A model generated the notes under the pieces. The model saw only the letters and a list, made by a program, of their open reading frames with translations. It was not told where the DNA came from and did not search any database. This document shows positions 6,467 through 14,348 of a stretch of 19,843 bases of DNA, piece after piece. A program made the translations under genes and the position numbers. This DNA comes from JBBRHH01 sp038222915 (GTDB lineage: Bacteria; Planctomycetota; Phycisphaerae; Tepidisphaerales; Tepidisphaeraceae): positions 1 through 19,843 of the forward strand of contig JBBRHH010000039.1 of NCBI GenBank assembly GCA_038222915.1, in the 5' to 3' direction. Numbering within the stretch: the stretch's first letter is position 1; every line of letters begins with the position of its first letter.

Positions 6467-8956
6467 TTACAACAGTCCGTACACCTTACGTAACACCCAC
6501 TCGACGGTAATAAGTAGCACAAAAAGCAACATTCCCAGCGGGGCGTCCCAAATTGGCATGGGATTGCGGATTTCGAGCTCTCTGGAGCGGCTCACAATCA
6601 GCTTGGGCAGCGATTCGCGGGCCTCGGCCAGGGGGACGATCTTGCCGCCGGGGGCTGCGCCGGCCAACTGGGTGAGCAGGGTCATGTCGACTTCGGGCTG
6701 GTCGAGTTCGAGACGGGGCTCGGCGATGGTGAAGGTGGATTCGAGGGCTTCGAGGCCGTTGCCGACGCCGGTCGGCTTGACGGTGAACTTGCCGACCATG
6801 TCGGCCGGGATGGTCAGGACGAACTGATCGTTGTTGTTGCCTTCGCCACGGATCATCGCTTCACGCCTTACCAGGTTGCCTTTGTCATCCCGGATATCGA
6901 CGCTGATCTGGTCGGGAAGTTGCTGCAAAAGCTCGGAGTCGAGGATGCGGGCGGTGACTTTGACCTGCTGGTCGGGGCGGCGCTCGTAGACGGGGCGTTC
7001 GCTGTTGAGGGTGAACTTGCGCTGGCCGAGCTTTTTGCTGCGCGAGAGGTAGCGGAGCTGCTGGACCCAGTAGGTGTCGAAGATCTGTTCGCCGGTGTAG
7101 AAGCGCCAGCGCCAGGAGTCGTCGTAGGCGGAGAAGAGGGTGCGGCCGGCAGCGAACTTGCCGGTGACCAGCACCGGGGCCTTGCGGCCATCGGGGCCCA
7201 TGTCGTTGGGGTGTTCGGCGAGCACTTCGCCGACGCCCTGCTTGACGGTGGCGCCACGGCAATACCAGAACAGGGGCTGGAGGTCTTCCTTGATATATTT
7301 TTCGTTGGCGGCTTTGTCGACGAAGAAGCGGAAGATGGACGAGGCAGAGCCGTCGCGGGTGAGCGCTGGACGGAAGCCTGTGGTGATAGAGACGCTGCTG
7401 TCGTCCTGGACGACGTGCTCGATATTCACTGGAAGCACGGCGGCGATGGGCGTGCCTTTGTAGGCGAGTGGCGCCCAGCGCGGGCCGGCGACCATGCCAA
7501 AGCCGCCACCTTTCTGGCCGACGAATTCAGAGACCAGCTGGAGCTGTTGATCGGTGAAGAGGCGGGGGTCGACGTCGCCGAAGAGGACGCAGTCGTACTC
7601 CATCAGCTCTTTCATATTGGCCGGGAAACGGGTGATCGGCCTGGTGCCTTCCTGTACGAATCCCTGGTCGGCGGAGAAGAGATATGTGCTGATGCTGACG
7701 GTCTTGTCGCGCATCATTTCGCGGGTGAGGTAGCGATATTCCCAGCGCGGATAGCCGTCGACGTAGAGAACGTTGATCTTGGCGTCGAGGACATCCACCT
7801 GGAACTCGCGCTGGTTGTCGGCAACTTCAAGCTCGCCGTCGAGATCCGGGATCTTCGCGACGATCTCCTGCATGCCCTCCTTGTCGGGCTTGAAGGGAAT
7901 CTCGACGTCCTGGGGTTTGTCGTCGTCGAAGTGCAGGTTGATCTCGGCGGGCTTGCCGTCGGGCATTTTGAGCGGGAGGTGGGTCTTACGGTCTTCGAGG
8001 GTGAGGCGGGTGGTGAAGCCTTTGGGCAGGCCCCGTCCGCGGACGGTCATGTTGACGCTGACAATATCCCCAACAAAGGCATCGGGCTCGGCGGTGACGC
8101 GTTCGATGGCGACGTTCTGGATGGGTTTGTTGGAACCGATCGGGACGGCGAAGACCGGAACCTGATGGCCTTTGATGCTGGAGATGACCTCGCCGAGGGA
8201 TTCGGCGGGCGTGTCGCGGCCATCGGTCATGAGCACGATGCCGGCGAGTCGTAGGCCCTGCAATTCGTCCAGGACCTGCTTGATGGCGTCGCCGATCTGG
8301 GTGCTCTGGCCTTCGGGCTTGAGGGCTCCGATCGCGGTTTGCAGATCGGTGGAGCGCATGGTGGTGGGCATCGTCGCAGGCTTGCTGGTGGGATTCTTGC
8401 GGGTGTCATCCACGGCAACGGTGGGCAGCGACTTGGACGTTCCACTGAAGTGATAGAAGCGGATGATGTGCTTGCGGGCAAGGTCGTGGATGAGCTTTTG
8501 ATTCTGGCCGTTGATGAGGTCTTTGACTGCGTCGAGACGCACGAGTTGCGCGCCGGGAAGTGCATCCGGCACTTTCATGCTGATGCTGTCGTCGACGAGG
8601 ACCGCGACGACCGAAGGCTCTTCCTGAACATTGGTGAGGACGAGCACCGGACGATTGAGCATGACGATCACGAACACCAGCAGGGCAAGGCGCATGACGC
8701 CGAGCACCGCGCGGGCGATGTGCCCGCGGCCTTCGCGGCGGTAGACGTAGACGACGAGCAGGACGGCGACAAGTCCGAGGAGGATATTCCAGAGAACCGC
8801 GCCCATCCCGTGATAGTTCGTCCAGCCCATCTGATGGAAGAGATGGTCGAGGAATTCCTGGCCGGGCCATTTGGGGTTGAACTGCGGATGCAATTCACCG
8901 GGCCGGCTGAGGAAGCCTTTGTCGAGGCCAAAGAGTATTTCCCAGAGTCGTTTCAT
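6467..8956 (-). CDS. Membrane protein with VWA domain and glutamine-amidotransferase-like domain
   Basis: The product has 829 residues. After an amphipathic N-terminus there are two membrane segments (about 52-71 and 83-100), then a von Willebrand factor A domain with a complete metal-site motif, DDSISM at 122-127, and a second site TDGRDT near 245. A beta-sandwich segment follows, then a class I glutamine-amidotransferase-like region beginning INVLYVDGYPRWEYRYL near 395 and running through FGDVDPRLF and GGGFGMVAGPRW near 490. The last about 25 residues form another membrane helix (LGMLLFVLLITVEWVL). This layout is common in planctomycete VWA operons. I see no clear catalytic Cys/His pair in the amidotransferase-like part, so it is likely a non-enzymatic ligand or interaction domain. 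AGGA at 8963-8966, 6 bases from the ATG, supports the start. It follows the BatA-like gene by 27 bases. Confidence 0.88.
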   Translation of the reverse strand: MKRLWEILFGLDKGFLSRPGELHPQFNPKWPGQEFLDHLFHQMGWTNYHGMGAVLWNILLGLVAVLLVVYVYRREGRGHIARAVLGVMRLALLVFVIVMLNRPVLVLTNVQEEPSVVAVLVDDSISMKVPDALPGAQLVRLDAVKDLINGQNQKLIHDLARKHIIRFYHFSGTSKSLPTVAVDDTRKNPTSKPATMPTTMRSTDLQTAIGALKPEGQSTQIGDAIKQVLDELQGLRLAGIVLMTDGRDTPAESLGEVISSIKGHQVPVFAVPIGSNKPIQNVAIERVTAEPDAFVGDIVSVNMTVRGRGLPKGFTTRLTLEDRKTHLPLKMPDGKPAEINLHFDDDKPQDVEIPFKPDKEGMQEIVAKIPDLDGELEVADNQREFQVDVLDAKINVLYVDGYPRWEYRYLTREMMRDKTVSISTYLFSADQGFVQEGTRPITRFPANMKELMEYDCVLFGDVDPRLFTDQQLQLVSEFVGQKGGGFGMVAGPRWAPLAYKGTPIAAVLPVNIEHVVQDDSSVSITTGFRPALTRDGSASSIFRFFVDKAANEKYIKEDLQPLFWYCRGATVKQGVGEVLAEHPNDMGPDGRKAPVLVTGKFAAGRTLFSAYDDSWRWRFYTGEQIFDTYWVQQLRYLSRSKKLGQRKFTLNSERPVYERRPDQQVKVTARILDSELLQQLPDQISVDIRDDKGNLVRREAMIRGEGNNNDQFVLTIPADMVGKFTVKPTGVGNGLEALESTFTIAEPRLELDQPEVDMTLLTQLAGAAPGGKIVPLAEARESLPKLIVSRSRELEIRNPMPIWDAPLGMLLFVLLITVEWVLRKVYGLL

Positions 8957-8983
8957 GTTAAGTCCTGACGAAGCGAAAAATCA

Positions 8984-11374
8984 TCAAGCGGCGGCTGTAG
9001 CTGTCGCAGGCTGCGGTGAGGCCGGGATTGACGGGGTGGAAGTCTCGACGCCTTCGACGGCGGGGATGGCCGAGTGTTTGCGGTAGTGGCCAAAGCGCAT
9101 CGCCATCCAGCATTCCATGCCGACGAGGATGAGCACGGCGAACATCAGGAACCAGCCAATGTCGTTGTTGTCATTGCGTTCCAGCACGTCGTAGGGGAGC
9201 GAGTCGCCGAGGAAGGCGAGTTCGGTATCGCCCAGCGCCTTCTTGACCTGCGGTTCTTTCAGAGTGCGGACATCGGCCTGATCGGCGGGGATGTTGACGG
9301 CGATGGGGTAGATCTTGCTGTCGGCCTTGAGGGTGTAGAGGCCGGGCTTGTTGAGGGGTTTGCTGCGATAGCTGATTTCACCTTCGGGGCTGACCACCGA
9401 TTCGACGTCGACCGGCCTTTTGAGCGGGTTGGTGAGGACGGGCGGGGCAGAGAGGCGGAGAGCGGCGGGGACTTCGAGGGGCTGGCCGACGGCGACATTC
9501 ATCCAGCCATCGCCGACGTTGACGGTTTCGGCGATGAGCGACTGCATGAGAGCGAGGTAAGCCGGCTTGGCGGGAAGGGAGGTCCACTTGGGATCGGCGC
9601 TCGTGGAGCAGAAGACAACCCGGCCGCGACCGAGATAGTCGAGGGTCATGGCGACGTCTTTGGGCGCGCCGGACTTGCCGTTGTCGGCGGTGAGGTAATC
9701 CAGGACGTGCTCGGCCTTGGAATCGGGCGGGAGGTCGCACTGGTAGTAGGTGTAGATGCGGGTGGTGTCGAGGCCGTAGTGGCCGCCGCTTTTGAAGATG
9801 TTCAGGAGGCGGTGGACATTGCCTTGCGGGTTGAAGTCGAAGGTGAAGCCCTTGGCGTCGACCTGGGTGTCGGTCTTGCGGGCAATGAGCTTGCCGGGCA
9901 TCAACTGACGTGGAAGCAGGAGGCGGTTGTAGGTGTCGCCGTTGACGTGATCGCCCATGAAGATCATCAAGGTGCCGCCCTGCTTGACGAACTTCTGCAG
10001 GCGATCAGCATCCTTGTCGGTGACCTGGGCGACGTCGGTGAGGACGACGGCGCGATAATCGCTCAACACGCGATTGCCCAGTTCGATGTCGCTGATCAGG
10101 TCGGGGGAGATGTAGCTGAGCCGCGCACCGTTGCCAGGCTGACCCGGGATGGGGGCGGGATTTGGCGCGAGTGCGGTGGCGAGGAATGCGCCGGAGGAAT
10201 CGAGTGCGCCGACGCCGCGCTCGCCTTCGACGATGAGGACGGGGAGGCTGGAGGCGACGTCGATGACGCGGTAGCGGGTCTGGCCTTCCTTGAGGCGCTG
10301 ATCGCCGACGAGAGTGGCGCTGATGACGTGTGGGCCGCCTTCGGTGAAGGAGATTTCCTTGTCGATCTGGGTGGTGGTTTCTTTGTCAGGGGTGAAGGTG
10401 CCGCCGCCCTTGATGGGCTTGCCGTCGACTTTCCAGACCAACTGGCTTTGACCACCCTGGCCGTGCATCTGCAGGTCGGCCATGAGATCGGTCGGGAGGA
10501 CGGTGCTGACGAGGCCGGAACTGGGCCGGGCGTCGGCGACGGTGTAAGACCATTGGTCGGGCGCGCCGAGATTAAAGACGTTGACGGGCATGCGGAAGTG
10601 CTTGTTGAGGGCCGCGCCGGCGACCTTGATTGCGTCGGCCTGCGGGTTCTTTTCGCCAATGCCGGCCTGGGCGGTGTCGGTGAAGAGATAGAGGTTTTTG
10701 TTGGGCTGTTTGTCTTCGTCTTCGCCGACCTTGTTGGCCAGTTGCAACGCGCCGGCGTAATCCTTTCGGCCGTAGGATTGCTCGATGCGATCGATGGCGG
10801 CGCGGGCGGCGAAGAGGTCGTAGCTGGGCTTTTGAAGGACGTAGCCGGCGCCCTGGGTCTCGATCTTTTTGTCTTCGCCGACGGCAATTGATTCGGGGGT
10901 TCCACCCGCGGTGGTGATGATCACGACGGCCTCATTGCCGCCTTTGGCTTCGATACGCTCGAGCAATTGCTTGGCGACTTTCTTGGCCTGGTCGAGGTGG
11001 GTTTTGGCGTTGGGGCGATCGGCTTCGTACGACATGGAGAGGCCGTTGTCGATCACCATGACATGCAGAGCGCTGTGCTGGCCGGCGAGGCGGGCCAGTG
11101 AGCTTTGGTTGCAGCCGGTTGGACGGGCCAGGGCGGTGCCGAGGAGAAAGAGGACGAGGCAGCGCACGGCGAGGAGGATCCATTGTTCGAAGCGGAGGCG
11201 GCGGCGATTTTTCCGCATGGCCTGCAGGAGATATTCCATGGCCGCCCAGCGGACGACTTTGAATCGGCGGCGGTTGAGCAGGTGGATGATGATGGGAATG
11301 GAGGCCGCACCGATTCCCGCGTAGAAGAACCAGATATTGATGAAGGCCAGCGGAAGTGGAGCTATGATCGACAT
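8984..11374 (-). CDS. BatA-like membrane protein with degenerate VWA domain
   Basis: The product has 796 residues from the ATG at 11374. The N-terminus matches the BatA/aerotolerance-regulator N-terminal region: a first membrane helix, then HLLNRRRFKVVRWAAMEYLL (31-50), a basic stretch KNRRRLRFEQW, and a second helix (about 66-82) ending in ALARP. A VWA-like domain follows with VIDNGLSMSY at 107-116; the usual DxSxS metal motif is DxGxS here. A third site, FTDTAQAG, is present further on. Beta-rich segments and an amidotransferase-like stretch (YRAVVLTDVAQV, GGTLMIFMGD) come next, and a C-terminal membrane helix (WFLMFAVLILVGMECWMAM) is followed by a cytoplasmic tail. The start is chosen because AGGA at 11382-11385 lies 7 bases upstream; in-frame GTG at 11401 and ATG at 11392 lack this. 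The role is probably as a membrane partner of MoxR/DUF58. Confidence 0.87.
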   Translation of the reverse strand: MSIIAPLPLAFINIWFFYAGIGAASIPIIIHLLNRRRFKVVRWAAMEYLLQAMRKNRRRLRFEQWILLAVRCLVLFLLGTALARPTGCNQSSLARLAGQHSALHVMVIDNGLSMSYEADRPNAKTHLDQAKKVAKQLLERIEAKGGNEAVVIITTAGGTPESIAVGEDKKIETQGAGYVLQKPSYDLFAARAAIDRIEQSYGRKDYAGALQLANKVGEDEDKQPNKNLYLFTDTAQAGIGEKNPQADAIKVAGAALNKHFRMPVNVFNLGAPDQWSYTVADARPSSGLVSTVLPTDLMADLQMHGQGGQSQLVWKVDGKPIKGGGTFTPDKETTTQIDKEISFTEGGPHVISATLVGDQRLKEGQTRYRVIDVASSLPVLIVEGERGVGALDSSGAFLATALAPNPAPIPGQPGNGARLSYISPDLISDIELGNRVLSDYRAVVLTDVAQVTDKDADRLQKFVKQGGTLMIFMGDHVNGDTYNRLLLPRQLMPGKLIARKTDTQVDAKGFTFDFNPQGNVHRLLNIFKSGGHYGLDTTRIYTYYQCDLPPDSKAEHVLDYLTADNGKSGAPKDVAMTLDYLGRGRVVFCSTSADPKWTSLPAKPAYLALMQSLIAETVNVGDGWMNVAVGQPLEVPAALRLSAPPVLTNPLKRPVDVESVVSPEGEISYRSKPLNKPGLYTLKADSKIYPIAVNIPADQADVRTLKEPQVKKALGDTELAFLGDSLPYDVLERNDNNDIGWFLMFAVLILVGMECWMAMRFGHYRKHSAIPAVEGVETSTPSIPASPQPATATAAA

Positions 11375-11401
11375 TGCTGAATCCTGGTGCATGCTTGACA
11401 C

Positions 11402-12331
11402 TTACTTGATGCTCGCGGCCCGGTTTGCAAGGAACCCGCTGAGGCTGACATCCAACGGTTCGCCGCTATTCATGCGGGTGAAGTCGATTCGCATGCCGCG
11501 GCAGAGCTTTTTAAGCTGCTCAGTAAAGTTGGCCAGCTCGGCGAGATAGCCTTCGCGGAGGGCGCGGGGCTCGGTGAGGAGCTCGCCCATTTCTTCCATG
11601 CCTTTGAAGAGCGTGACGTCGTCGAAGGGGAACTCGATCTCCATGGGATCGAGAATCTGGAAGGCCATGATTTCGTGCTTTTTGTAGCGGAGGTGGCGCA
11701 GGCCTTTCTTGATGTTACCGATGTCGTCGAAGAAGTCGGAGAGGAGGACGATGAGGCTGCGGTGGGTGAGCTTCTCGGCGAGCTGGTCGAGGATGCGGCC
11801 GGTGTTGGTTTTCTTGAGGCGCGGGATCTGGGTGAGCTCGGAGGTGATGATGCGCCACTGGCCGGGGGTGTTGCTGGGTTTGTGGTAGCGCTTGAGATCC
11901 TGGTCGAAGACGGCGAGGCCGACCGAGTCCTGCTGCTGGATGGCCATGTAGGAGAGAGAGGCGGCGATGGCGGTGGCGTGGTCGTACTTGGTCCACGGCT
12001 TGGAGGCGTCGCCGACGGAGCCGTAGCCCATGGATTCGCTGGCGTCGACGATGCAGATGAGGTGGAGGTTGGTCTCTTCGAGGTATTGCTTGAGGTAGAT
12101 TTTGTCGGAGCGGCCGAAGACCTTCCAGTCGACGTGGCGGATGTCGTCGCCGGGGACGTAGGGGCGGTGCTGGGCGAATTCGACCGAGATGCCCTGATAA
12201 GGGGAACGGTGCATACCGGTCATCAGGCCTTCGACAACCAGGCGGGCGCGCAGGTCGAGGGAACTGACGCGCGCGAGGGTTTTGGGGTCGAGGTATTTGC
12301 GGTAGTCAACAACTGGGGCGGTTGCACTCAT
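11402..12331 (-). CDS. DUF58 / VWA-like domain protein
   Basis: The product has 309 residues, the usual size for the family. The DUF58 signature is clear: RPYVPGDDIRHVDWKVFGRS at 56-75, then KIYLKQYLEETN. It leads into a VWA-like domain with the metal-site motif DASESM at 96-101 and a later LLSDFFDD segment. No membrane helix or signal was seen, so it is probably cytoplasmic. DUF58 proteins are the usual partners of MoxR ATPases, and the present gene sits in the moxR operon, but with two small genes in between instead of lying next to moxR. The start is supported by GGAG at 12341-12344, 9 bases upstream and inside the end of the preceding gene; the gap to that gene is only 6 bases, so translation is probably coupled. 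Confidence 0.93.
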   Translation of the reverse strand: MSATAPVVDYRKYLDPKTLARVSSLDLRARLVVEGLMTGMHRSPYQGISVEFAQHRPYVPGDDIRHVDWKVFGRSDKIYLKQYLEETNLHLICIVDASESMGYGSVGDASKPWTKYDHATAIAASLSYMAIQQQDSVGLAVFDQDLKRYHKPSNTPGQWRIITSELTQIPRLKKTNTGRILDQLAEKLTHRSLIVLLSDFFDDIGNIKKGLRHLRYKKHEIMAFQILDPMEIEFPFDDVTLFKGMEEMGELLTEPRALREGYLAELANFTEQLKKLCRGMRIDFTRMNSGEPLDVSLSGFLANRAASIK

Positions 12332-12337
12332 AACTTT

Positions 12338-12592
12338 CTACTCCGCCGCGGCCAGTTCACCTGGCGCGTAGGCAAGGATCAGCGAAATATCGATGGTCGC
12401 GTCGCGCGGCAAAATTCGATCCGCCGTCTCCCAGAGTGCATCCTGCCTCTGGAGATGTGGCATCGTTGCGAATTGCGCCGAAACGACCGTGATTCGGTAG
12501 CGGCCATTTGAATTGACCGCTTCTGTTTCAACGTCAGCGCCGAATTGGCTTCGAAACGCGGTCACCAGTGAATCAAGCTGTTTCTCAGTCAT
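12338..12592 (-). CDS. Small BolA-like (class II KH-like fold) protein
   Basis: The product has 84 residues. The start at ATG 12592 forms an ATGA overlap with the stop of the HEPN-like gene; the longer in-frame opening to 12697 would run inside that gene and is not needed. The sequence fits the core pattern of BolA proteins: RYRITVVSAQF (31-41) aligns with the family's H-F-x-V-x-V-V-S-x-x-F strand, a helix with RQDALWETADRIL follows, then ISLILAYAPGEL (69-80) where BolA has a strand ending in Y-T-P-E-E-W. The family histidine after the helix arginine is Gln50 here, and no cysteine is present, so iron–sulfur ligation of the BolA–glutaredoxin type is unlikely. The assignment is from my own pattern matching and is tentative; the fold is more secure than any function. 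It is likely co-translated with its neighbours and could bind nucleic acid or the HEPN-like protein. Confidence 0.75.
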   Translation of the reverse strand: MTEKQLDSLVTAFRSQFGADVETEAVNSNGRYRITVVSAQFATMPHLQRQDALWETADRILPRDATIDISLILAYAPGELAAAE

Positions 12593-13074
12593 TTCAACAC
12601 CTCTTTCAGCGGCCGGACACGCTGCAGTAGTCCATTCGCCTCGTCCATTCGCATGCTCATGGGCGAATAACGTGCCTGAATCGTCCATGTTGCGCAAATC
12701 TTTTTCAGGTCGCTCAGGTACGCATGCGGCGATCGCTCCGATTTTTTCTTCAGTGCCGCTTCCAATTCCGGCATGGCGTCCAACATCCCATCCAGATCAT
12801 GTCGCCGCCAGATGAGACTCCAAATCTCGCGCCCTGCTGGCAGCACTTCGTGTGATCGCTTTCGCGCGATCAGAGGAAACTTCTTCACGAGCCGTGCCTT
12901 CAACAGAATCTCAATACCGAAACCAGCAAGATACGCGACTCCATTGGCACGTGCATTTTGCGCCGTATCAGCCAACGCGCTGGCGTCGTCAAAACGCCGT
13001 TCGGCGACAGTCGCCATCTGCGAAGGCTTGAGAACCGGCTGCTTGTCGAAGATCGAAGACGCCATTTCCTTCAT
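12589..13074 (-). CDS. HEPN-like domain protein
   Basis: The product has 161 residues, mostly helical. The segment RRFDDASALADTAQNARANG (26-45), then VAYLAGFGIEILLKARLV (46-63), and later RRHDLDGML (90-98), follow the layout of HEPN proteins: an Arg-rich helix, a G-x-x-Y-L-A-G-x-x-x-E-x-x-L-K-A helix and an HDL motif. HEPN domains are found in ribonuclease toxins, in proteins with nucleotidyltransferase partners and in many uncharacterised proteins. The canonical RX4-6H catalytic motif was not found (R71 and H75 are only three apart, and R82 to H92 is too long), so RNase activity is doubtful. The gene begins 6 bases after moxR and overlaps the BolA-like gene by 4. The start is uncertain between ATG 13074 and ATG 13065; neither has a good ribosome binding site, fitting coupling to moxR translation. 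Confidence 0.8.
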   Translation of the reverse strand: MKEMASSIFDKQPVLKPSQMATVAERRFDDASALADTAQNARANGVAYLAGFGIEILLKARLVKKFPLIARKRSHEVLPAGREIWSLIWRRHDLDGMLDAMPELEAALKKKSERSPHAYLSDLKKICATWTIQARYSPMSMRMDEANGLLQRVRPLKEVLK

Positions 13075-13080
13075 TCACCG

Positions 13081-14187
13081 TCAAGCTGTTTTCGCGGCGG
13101 CGGGCTGGTCGCGCATCACCCGGCCGATGTTGCGATCGAGTTCGTCGTACTGCTGGCGCGGAATGAAGTCCATCAGCTTCTTGACGATCGTGTCGCTCTT
13201 GATGCCTTCGGCCTCGGCGTTGAAGTTGGTCACAATGCGATGCCGCAGGACGGGGAGCGCTACCTGGCGGATGTCTTCCGTCGAGACGTGGTAGCGGCCT
13301 TTCAGGAGGGCGCGGGCCTTGCCTGCGAGAATGAGGTACTGCGATGCGCGGGGACCAGCGCCCCAGCCGACGTATTCGTCGACGAAGGGCGGGCAGCCGC
13401 CTTCGGTTCGACGGGTCAGGCGGGTGAACTGCAGGGCATAGCGGATGACATGGTCGGCCACCGGCACTTTTCGAACGATCTCCTGGAGCGCGGTGATCTC
13501 CTCGCCGCTCAGCACGTGCGACAACTGCGGCGTGTGCCCGGCGGTGGTCATGCGAACGATCTGGAATTCTTCGTCTTCGGTCGGATAACCGACGTTGATG
13601 TTGAACATGAAGCGGTCAAGCTGCGCTTCGGGAAGCGGATAAGTGCCTTCCTGCTCGATCGGGTTCTGCGTGGCGAGCACGAAAAACGGCTGTGGCAGTC
13701 GATGCTGCTTGCCGCCGGCGGTGACTTGGTGCTCCTGCATGGCCTCGAGCAAGGCGGCCTGTGTTTTTGGCGGGGTACGGTTGATTTCGTCAGCGAGAAT
13801 GACGTTGGAGAAGATCGGGCCGCGGACGAAGCGCAACTGGCGGCCGCCGGTGGTCTTGTCTTCTTCGATGACTTCGGTGCCGGTGATGTCGGACGGCATC
13901 AAGTCAGGGGTAAACTGAATACGGTTAAAGCTCAGACCCAGCGTGCGGGAAAGCGTGGAAATGAGCAGGGTCTTGGCCAACCCGGGCACACCAACGAGCA
14001 GGGCATGGCCCCGGCAGAAGAGGGCGATGAGGAGTTCTTCGATGACGGCGTCTTGGCCGACGATCACCTTTCCGAGCTCGGTTTTCATCTGGTGGTAGCC
14101 GTTTTGGAGCTTTTCGACGGCTCCCAATTCTTCGGCCGCCAGGTCTGTAGCCTGCGGTTGTACGATGCCGATCGTCGCTTCCGACAT
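13081..14187 (-). CDS. moxR: MoxR-family AAA+ ATPase
   Basis: The product has 368 residues. It carries a Walker A motif GVPGLAKT (66-73), Walker B VILADE (119-124) followed by INRTPPKTQAALLEAM, sensor LATQNP (161-166), and an arginine in LDRFMF (R182), then the small lid domain. MoxR ATPases couple ATP hydrolysis to remodelling or assembly of partner complexes and typically act with VWA or DUF58 proteins, which are encoded downstream here. The start is set at ATG 14187, because GAGGAG lies 5 bases upstream; the open frame reaches 14277 but the added 30 residues have no family match. The gene is the first of the tightly spaced train. A 160-base gap separates it from the upstream cytochrome-type gene, so it probably has its own promoter; none could be named with confidence. 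Confidence 0.95.
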   Translation of the reverse strand: MSEATIGIVQPQATDLAAEELGAVEKLQNGYHQMKTELGKVIVGQDAVIEELLIALFCRGHALLVGVPGLAKTLLISTLSRTLGLSFNRIQFTPDLMPSDITGTEVIEEDKTTGGRQLRFVRGPIFSNVILADEINRTPPKTQAALLEAMQEHQVTAGGKQHRLPQPFFVLATQNPIEQEGTYPLPEAQLDRFMFNINVGYPTEDEEFQIVRMTTAGHTPQLSHVLSGEEITALQEIVRKVPVADHVIRYALQFTRLTRRTEGGCPPFVDEYVGWGAGPRASQYLILAGKARALLKGRYHVSTEDIRQVALPVLRHRIVTNFNAEAEGIKSDTIVKKLMDFIPRQQYDELDRNIGRVMRDQPAAAKTA

Positions 14188-14192
14188 GAAAA

Positions 14193-14198
14193 CTCCTC
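14193..14198 (-). promoter_or_regulatory. Ribosome binding site that fixes the moxR start
   Basis: GAGGAG lies 5 bases before the ATG at 14187 and decides between that start and the longer open frame. It is part of a short self-complementary stretch (ACTCCGAGGAGT), so a weak hairpin could partly cover it. Confidence 0.85.
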
Positions 14199-14235
14199 GG
14201 AGTGTAAAGGTCTGACCGATGACAAAAATGCAAAC

Positions 14236-14268
14236 AAAAAGCGATGCGCGGCGCGGCCGCTCAGCGCA
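14236..14268 (-). terminator. Possible intrinsic terminator after the cytochrome-type gene
   Basis: Read on the minus strand, TGCGC (14264-14268) pairs with GCGCA (14245-14249), with an inner GGC/GCC stem and an unpaired TGAGC on one side. TCGC and then TTTTT (14236-14240) follow, with more T-rich sequence after a few bases. This would end transcription of the gene at 14349-16586 and separate it from moxR. The stem is imperfect and the T-run is offset by four bases, so the call is tentative. The rest of the 160-base gap shows no recognisable promoter. Confidence 0.4.
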
Positions 14269-14348
14269 GGGATGCACGCAACTAGAGGAATGCGCGCCCG
14301 TTGCAAAAGTTGCAGTGTGTGGAGAAACGCCGGTTGCCGCGTTCTGAG

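Noticed and set aside
5199..6827. Plus-strand open frame (542 codons)
   Set aside because: It is a mirror of two real minus-strand genes and runs across their intergenic gap; the composition is typical of an antisense shadow.
9074..10891. Plus-strand open frame (605 codons) opposite the BatA-like gene
   Set aside because: It is rich in Asp, Glu, Gly and Val as expected for the reverse of a GC-rich gene; no domain is recognisable.
12593..12697. N-terminal extension of the BolA-like protein by 35 residues
   Set aside because: It lies entirely inside the HEPN-like gene, while the ATGA overlap gives a natural coupled start at 12592.
12338..13074. Call of a classic HEPN–MNT toxin–antitoxin pair
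   Set aside because: The small partner has no nucleotidyltransferase GSxxxGxxxxxSDxD-type motif, and the HEPN-like protein lacks the RX4-6H site.
14188..14277. N-terminal extension of MoxR by 30 residues
   Set aside because: The ribosome binding site at 14193-14198 fits the ATG at 14187; the extension includes the possible terminator region and has no family match.
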